Source: CAZRCZ01 sp964598765
GTDB taxonomy: Bacteria; Sumerlaeota; Sumerlaeia; MVZB01; JAJFLK01
Direction of reading: 5' to 3'
Length of the DNA stretch: 64,000 nt
Assembly: GCA_964598765.1 (NCBI GenBank)
Contig: CAZRCZ010000006.1
Coordinates: 1 to 64,000, forward strand
Part shown: in pieces, positions 60,446 to 64,000 of the stretch
Position numbering within the stretch: position 1 is the first letter of the stretch
How the letters are laid out: the number at the start of each line of letters is the position of its first letter
The notes under the pieces: generated by a model
Database searches by the model: none
What the model was told of the DNA's origin: nothing
The model's input: the letters and a program-made list of their open reading frames with translations, nothing else
Position numbers and translations under genes: made by a program

Positions 60446-61762
60446 TTGAGCGCTTCACCCTCTTTTCCCTCGGATTCCAGCCCGGATTCGATCATTCCGG
60501 AAACCGCGCCCACTGCGGGCGATTCGGCCGGCTCGTTTCTTCATTCCTTCTGGTCGCTGGGATTCGTCTCGGTGTCGGCGTTCGTGTTCAACGTCATTCT
60601 TGCCCGAATTTTGGGGATCGAAGATTTCGGCCACATCCGCATCGTGCGGACGGTCTTGGAATTTTGCGCGATTCCGGGGGCGATCGGGATGGGAGCCTGC
60701 GTCGCCAAGCACGCCGCCGACGCGCGGATCGGCGAGCCGGAACGGAGCGCGATGCTTTCGACTGGACTGATCTTGAGTTTGTTCGGGTCGTTTGCTTTCG
60801 CTCTTTTGATTTTCGTGTCGCTCTTTGCTCCGAGCGTGGTCCGCGACGCGGAGGCGCGTAACATTTTGAAATGGATGATCTTCCTTCTTCCCTCCATCGC
60901 GCTCTACGGTTGCGTCATGGGTTATTTTCAGGGAACGGGACGAATCAAACCGCTGGCCTACGCGCAGGCGGGGCGAAGCGCATTCATGCTGGTCGCGGGG
61001 GTCATCTTTTCCAAATTTTGGGGATTGATCGGCTGGTCAGTCAGTCGCGCCATGACCGAGTTGTCCGCGCTGGCGATCGCGGCGCGGGGAATTTCACTCG
61101 CGGATATTCCGAAACCGGAGCGGCGATTCGTGAGGACGTTTCTGATTTTCGGCGCGAACGCGGCGATCACCCAAACGCTGACCGCGCTGATTATCACCGT
61201 GGACGTTCTCTGCCTCGATCATTTCCGCAACGACGCCGCCGAAATCGCGCGCTACGGCGTCGCCATGCAAATTCTCGCCACCGCGCTTTTGCTTCCCAAC
61301 GCCTTCGTGCAGGCGAACTTTCACCAGATGGCGGCCTACGGGCACGATCCGGTAAAATCTTGGGAGATTTACCTTCGTCACACGGGAATCGTCCTCGTCA
61401 TGGTCGCGCCGTGCGCCGTGCTCGGGTATTGGGCCGCGCCGATCGTCCCGTGGGTTTTCGGCGCGAATTACGCCGAATCGGCGACGATCTTTCGCTGGCT
61501 TCTTCCGGCGTTCGTCATTCAATCCGCCGGAATCATCGGGGGGAATTACGTCTTCGGCGCGGGATTGATGCGGGCGAATTTGATTTCCATCGTCATCTCG
61601 GCGGTGGCCAACCTCGCGCTGAACATCGCGCTCATTCCCCGCCTTGGCATTCCCGGCGCGGTCATGGCGACGACGGGAACCTACGCGCTGAAGACATTTC
61701 TGGCGTGGTTCATCATGCTCCAGTATCGGCGGCGCCACTCGCCGATGGACCCTCTGTTATGA
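60446..61762 (+). CDS. Wzx-type polysaccharide/oligosaccharide flippase
   Basis: The likely start is TTG at 60446 with GGAGG 11 bases upstream; the frame is open from 60392. The 438-residue protein has twelve to fourteen membrane helices and the MATE/MOP polysaccharide transporter pattern: FSVSAFVFNVILARILG-like start, FGHIRIVRTVLEF, YGCVMGYFQGTGRIKPLAYA and WVFGANYAESATIFRWLLPA. It would flip lipid-linked glycan units across the inner membrane. Its stop overlaps the ATG of the glycosyltransferase gene (ATGA), so it leads a glycan operon. Confidence 0.9.
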   Translation: MSASPSFPSDSSPDSIIPETAPTAGDSAGSFLHSFWSLGFVSVSAFVFNVILARILGIEDFGHIRIVRTVLEFCAIPGAIGMGACVAKHAADARIGEPERSAMLSTGLILSLFGSFAFALLIFVSLFAPSVVRDAEARNILKWMIFLLPSIALYGCVMGYFQGTGRIKPLAYAQAGRSAFMLVAGVIFSKFWGLIGWSVSRAMTELSALAIAARGISLADIPKPERRFVRTFLIFGANAAITQTLTALIITVDVLCLDHFRNDAAEIARYGVAMQILATALLLPNAFVQANFHQMAAYGHDPVKSWEIYLRHTGIVLVMVAPCAVLGYWAAPIVPWVFGANYAESATIFRWLLPAFVIQSAGIIGGNYVFGAGLMRANLISIVISAVANLALNIALIPRLGIPGAVMATTGTYALKTFLAWFIMLQYRRRHSPMDPLL

Positions 61763-62964
61763 CTTCGGCCCGCCGATTGAAAATTCTCCTCCTTCCGGCG
61801 TGGTATCCATCGGAGGAAAATCCGATGCAGGGCATTTTCATCCGCGATCACGCGCGCGCCGCCGCGATGAATCACGAGGTCGTCGTTCTTTACGCCTCGC
61901 CGATCTCCGAAAAGAATGCGTCGCCATCGGTTTCGGAATGCGTGGATAACGGGATTCGAACCATCCGGCTTCATTATCCGCATGTCCGCTCTCAAGAAAG
62001 TGTTCGTTCGCTCTTTACGGTCACTAATTCGCTGATTTCCTCGGCGGCTGGAATTCGGAATCAGTTCTCGCATTGCCGCACCGTTTCCGAAACGGTTCGC
62101 CGATTGGAAAGAGAAGGCTGGCGGCCCGATTTGATTCACGTCCACGTTTATTCGGCGGGTCTTCCCGCGGTCTTCCTGAACCGCAAATTGAAAATTCCGT
62201 TCATCATTACCGAGCATTGGTCTGGATTTCCGAGGCGATTGCTGTCTGCTTCGGGGAAAATCAAAGCGCGATGGATCATGAACCGCGCTAAGATGATTTT
62301 GCCGGTCAGCGAAAATCTGAGAGAACATATCAAAGCTCACGGAATCAAAAATCGGTTTGAGGTGATTCCCAATCCCGTGGATTGCGCGATGTTTCATCCG
62401 GCGGAGAAAAAGGCAAACGATGGATCGGAGAAAAAGCGAATTCTGGTCGTCGCCGGATTGGACCCGATCAAAGGCATCCATCATTTGCTTGATGCCTTCG
62501 CGCTGATCGCGCCGAAGCGGGACGATTTAATTCTCGAAATCGTCGGCGACGGATCCGAACGCGGGAAATTGGAGGATCAAGTTCGATCCCTTCAATTGGA
62601 GAAGCGCGTCGAGTTTGGCGGAAGACTCCCGAAGGAAGAAGTGGCCGAACGAATGCGTCAAAGCGACTTTCTCGTTCTGCCGAGTTTGTGGGAAAATTGT
62701 CCCTGTGTTTTGATCGAGGCGATGGCGTCGGGACTTCCGGTGATTGCCACGGACGTCGGCGGCGTCCGCGAAATCGTGAACGAAAATTCCGGCGTGGTCA
62801 TTCCCCCCGCCGATGTCACGGCTTTGGCGAACACCATTGAGGATATGCTGAACGGAACACATCATTTTGACATGGGACAAATCGTCCGTACGGCGCGGGA
62901 AAAATGTAGTCTGGAGTCCGTCGCTCGTCGCCTCGACGCGATTTACAGGGAATTGGTTCCATAA
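61759..62964 (+). CDS. family 4 glycosyltransferase
   Basis: The 401-residue GT-B enzyme starts MTSARRLKILLLPAWYPS. It contains GIFIRDHARAA, LIHVHVYSAGLPAVFL, VIPNPVDCAMFHPAEK and the C-terminal nucleotide-sugar site VVAGLDPIKGIHHLLDA. WENCPCVLIEAMASGLPVIA then gives the conserved E-x7-E. It adds a sugar from a nucleotide donor to a growing chain, retaining the anomeric configuration. The sugar is unknown. It overlaps both neighbours (ATGA upstream, TAATG downstream), showing a tight operon. Confidence 0.92.
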   Translation: MTSARRLKILLLPAWYPSEENPMQGIFIRDHARAAAMNHEVVVLYASPISEKNASPSVSECVDNGIRTIRLHYPHVRSQESVRSLFTVTNSLISSAAGIRNQFSHCRTVSETVRRLEREGWRPDLIHVHVYSAGLPAVFLNRKLKIPFIITEHWSGFPRRLLSASGKIKARWIMNRAKMILPVSENLREHIKAHGIKNRFEVIPNPVDCAMFHPAEKKANDGSEKKRILVVAGLDPIKGIHHLLDAFALIAPKRDDLILEIVGDGSERGKLEDQVRSLQLEKRVEFGGRLPKEEVAERMRQSDFLVLPSLWENCPCVLIEAMASGLPVIATDVGGVREIVNENSGVVIPPADVTALANTIEDMLNGTHHFDMGQIVRTAREKCSLESVARRLDAIYRELVP

Positions 62965-64000
62965 TGGCGTCCAAAAACAAAAAGGCCGGAAAGAAACCGG
63001 ATGCGAGGGTTGACGTTTCCTCGCGCGTCCATTCCGATCCCGTCCACAAACTTCAGCGTGAACCAACTCCCACGACCCGCGAGCCATTCGAGTCTCCGAT
63101 TCCCAAATGGGTCTGGGTTTTAACTGCGGTCGCGCTCTTGCTCCGCGCTCCTTTCGCGGCGACGTGGGGATTGTGGCTCGATGAACTTTACGTCCGGGGG
63201 AAGGTCCTTGGTCCGGTGGGGGATTATTTGCGGACCCTTCATTTCGTACACTTTCTCGCGGTCAAACCGTTTGTCTCGGTCGCGGACAACAGACTTTTTC
63301 TCAGGATTCCGTCGGTTCTCTTCGGAACGGCGTCGGTTCCGCTGGGATTTCTCGCCGCCCGTCGGATGTTCGGCGAAGCAACGGCGCTGGTTTACGCCTG
63401 TTTCATTTGTTGCGGAACTTATTTCATCAATTATTCGATTGACGCGAATTATTACGGCCACATGATGTTTTGGATTGTGGCCGCGCTTTATTTTTACGCC
63501 CGGCTTTTTTCGACCCATCGTTTCCGCAATCTTGTCGCGCTGGCCGGCGTCGTTCCGATCTCCTTTTTCGTTCATCCGTTTTCAGGATTGTTCTTCGCCG
63601 CGTTTTCGGTCTTTCTGGCCGCTGATCTGATCGCGACCCCCGGCTACTTTGAGCGTCTTCCAATGTTCGATCTGTTTTTTAAGACCCGCGCTCGCCGCGC
63701 CGGAGCGTTCGCCGCGCTCCTCGGCATTATGGGAATCGGTTTGCTCGTCATGAGCGGCGAAGGGGACATTGGACGGGTCTTTCAGGGCACGGTCAATAAT
63801 TTCCTAACCATGCTGGCCTTCGGCAAGTCGCCGTTGAACATCCAATTTTCCTACCTTTTCTTTGAGCAATACTTCGCGCAGGCCGGTCCGGCGTTTTACA
63901 AGACCTTCGGTCCCGTTGCGGCGACGGGAACGATTTTTGTCTTCGCCTTGTTTCTTTACGGCGTTTATCTCAGCTTCAGACGCGACGCGCTTTTTCCCCT
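62964..64000 (+). CDS. GT39-like membrane glycosyltransferase, partial (runs off the window)
   Basis: The frame starts at ATG 62964, one base into the previous stop (TAATG), and stays open to the window end. The visible 345 residues have a basic, polar N-terminus of about 45 residues. A first membrane helix follows, then LWLDELYVRGKVLG with the acidic pair expected of GT-C enzymes. At least seven more helices include FLRIPSVLFGTASVPLGFLA and FINYSIDANYYGHMMF. This resembles the PMT/ArnT-like class that uses polyprenyl-phosphate sugars. The C-terminal part is missing here. It is the third gene of the glycan run. Confidence 0.85.
   Translation, partial: MASKNKKAGKKPDARVDVSSRVHSDPVHKLQREPTPTTREPFESPIPKWVWVLTAVALLLRAPFAATWGLWLDELYVRGKVLGPVGDYLRTLHFVHFLAVKPFVSVADNRLFLRIPSVLFGTASVPLGFLAARRMFGEATALVYACFICCGTYFINYSIDANYYGHMMFWIVAALYFYARLFSTHRFRNLVALAGVVPISFFVHPFSGLFFAAFSVFLAADLIATPGYFERLPMFDLFFKTRARRAGAFAALLGIMGIGLLVMSGEGDIGRVFQGTVNNFLTMLAFGKSPLNIQFSYLFFEQYFAQAGPAFYKTFGPVAATGTIFVFALFLYGVYLSFRRDALFP

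Overview
The window is GC-rich bacterial chromosome, mostly single-copy housekeeping and envelope genes. No rRNA, tRNA, CRISPR array, intact insertion sequence or prophage was recognised. Heptose-phosphate adenylyltransferase, a WbpM/CapD-type epimerase, a Wzx-type flippase, lipoproteins and a Tat substrate point to a Gram-negative (diderm) cell. Secreted proteins with Pro-Thr-Ser-Arg linkers and a shared C-terminal Ig-like module, orphan binding proteins, and word-like intergenic repeats suggest an uncultivated environmental lineage in or near the PVC/FCB/Sumerlaeota-Hydrogenedentota range. That placement is inference from style, not a phylogeny.

Layout. 1-1.5 kb and 6.3-10.2 kb are eroded accessory islands: small AT-richer orphan genes, toxin-antitoxin (TA) genes in several states of decay, a NYN-domain nuclease, a partial cupin copy, hairpin arrays and dispersed repeats. 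2.1-4.6 kb (minus) holds grpE, a prepilin peptidase and a methyltransferase in one run. 4.9-6.3 kb is a secreted DUF2911 protein. 10.2-16.7 kb has bioB, a large GH57-like protein, a two-TM HAMP protein and a membrane TPR protein. 17-22.6 kb carries two big secreted proteins: an Asp-box/sialidase-like protein broken by one base, and a propeller protein with a PT linker and Ig domain. 22.6-28.4 kb has a C_GCAxxG protein, a CapD-like epimerase, a membrane protein with a possible serpin-like domain, and an EndoIII-like/RadC fusion. 28.5-34.8 kb is a minus-strand block of small metabolic enzymes with a second decayed TA locus.

35-46 kb holds two orphan ABC binding proteins, a desaturase-like/RfaE2/phosphatase run, a DUF255 thioredoxin-like protein, argC and a GT2. 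46-57 kb has an orphan lipoprotein, an esterase, a flippase-like membrane protein, larC, a discoidin-like secreted protein, engB-vanZ, murI and dnaX. 57-64 kb has a second PT-linker secreted protein and then an overlapping run of flippase, GT4 and GT39-like genes leaving the window, probably a surface-glycan locus.

The most unusual signal is how repeats and genes interlock. CACAGAGGCACAGAGA-type repeats sit at gene starts and appear to supply start codons, ribosome-binding sites and part of a signal peptide. A ~240-bp block carrying antitoxin remnants occurs in inverted orientation at 8.7 and 30.8 kb. A GTAAACGTCCCCC repeat lies beside three AT-richer orphan loci. Two loci show a C-terminal protein tail running straight into a small orphan gene, as in polymorphic toxin/immunity cassettes.
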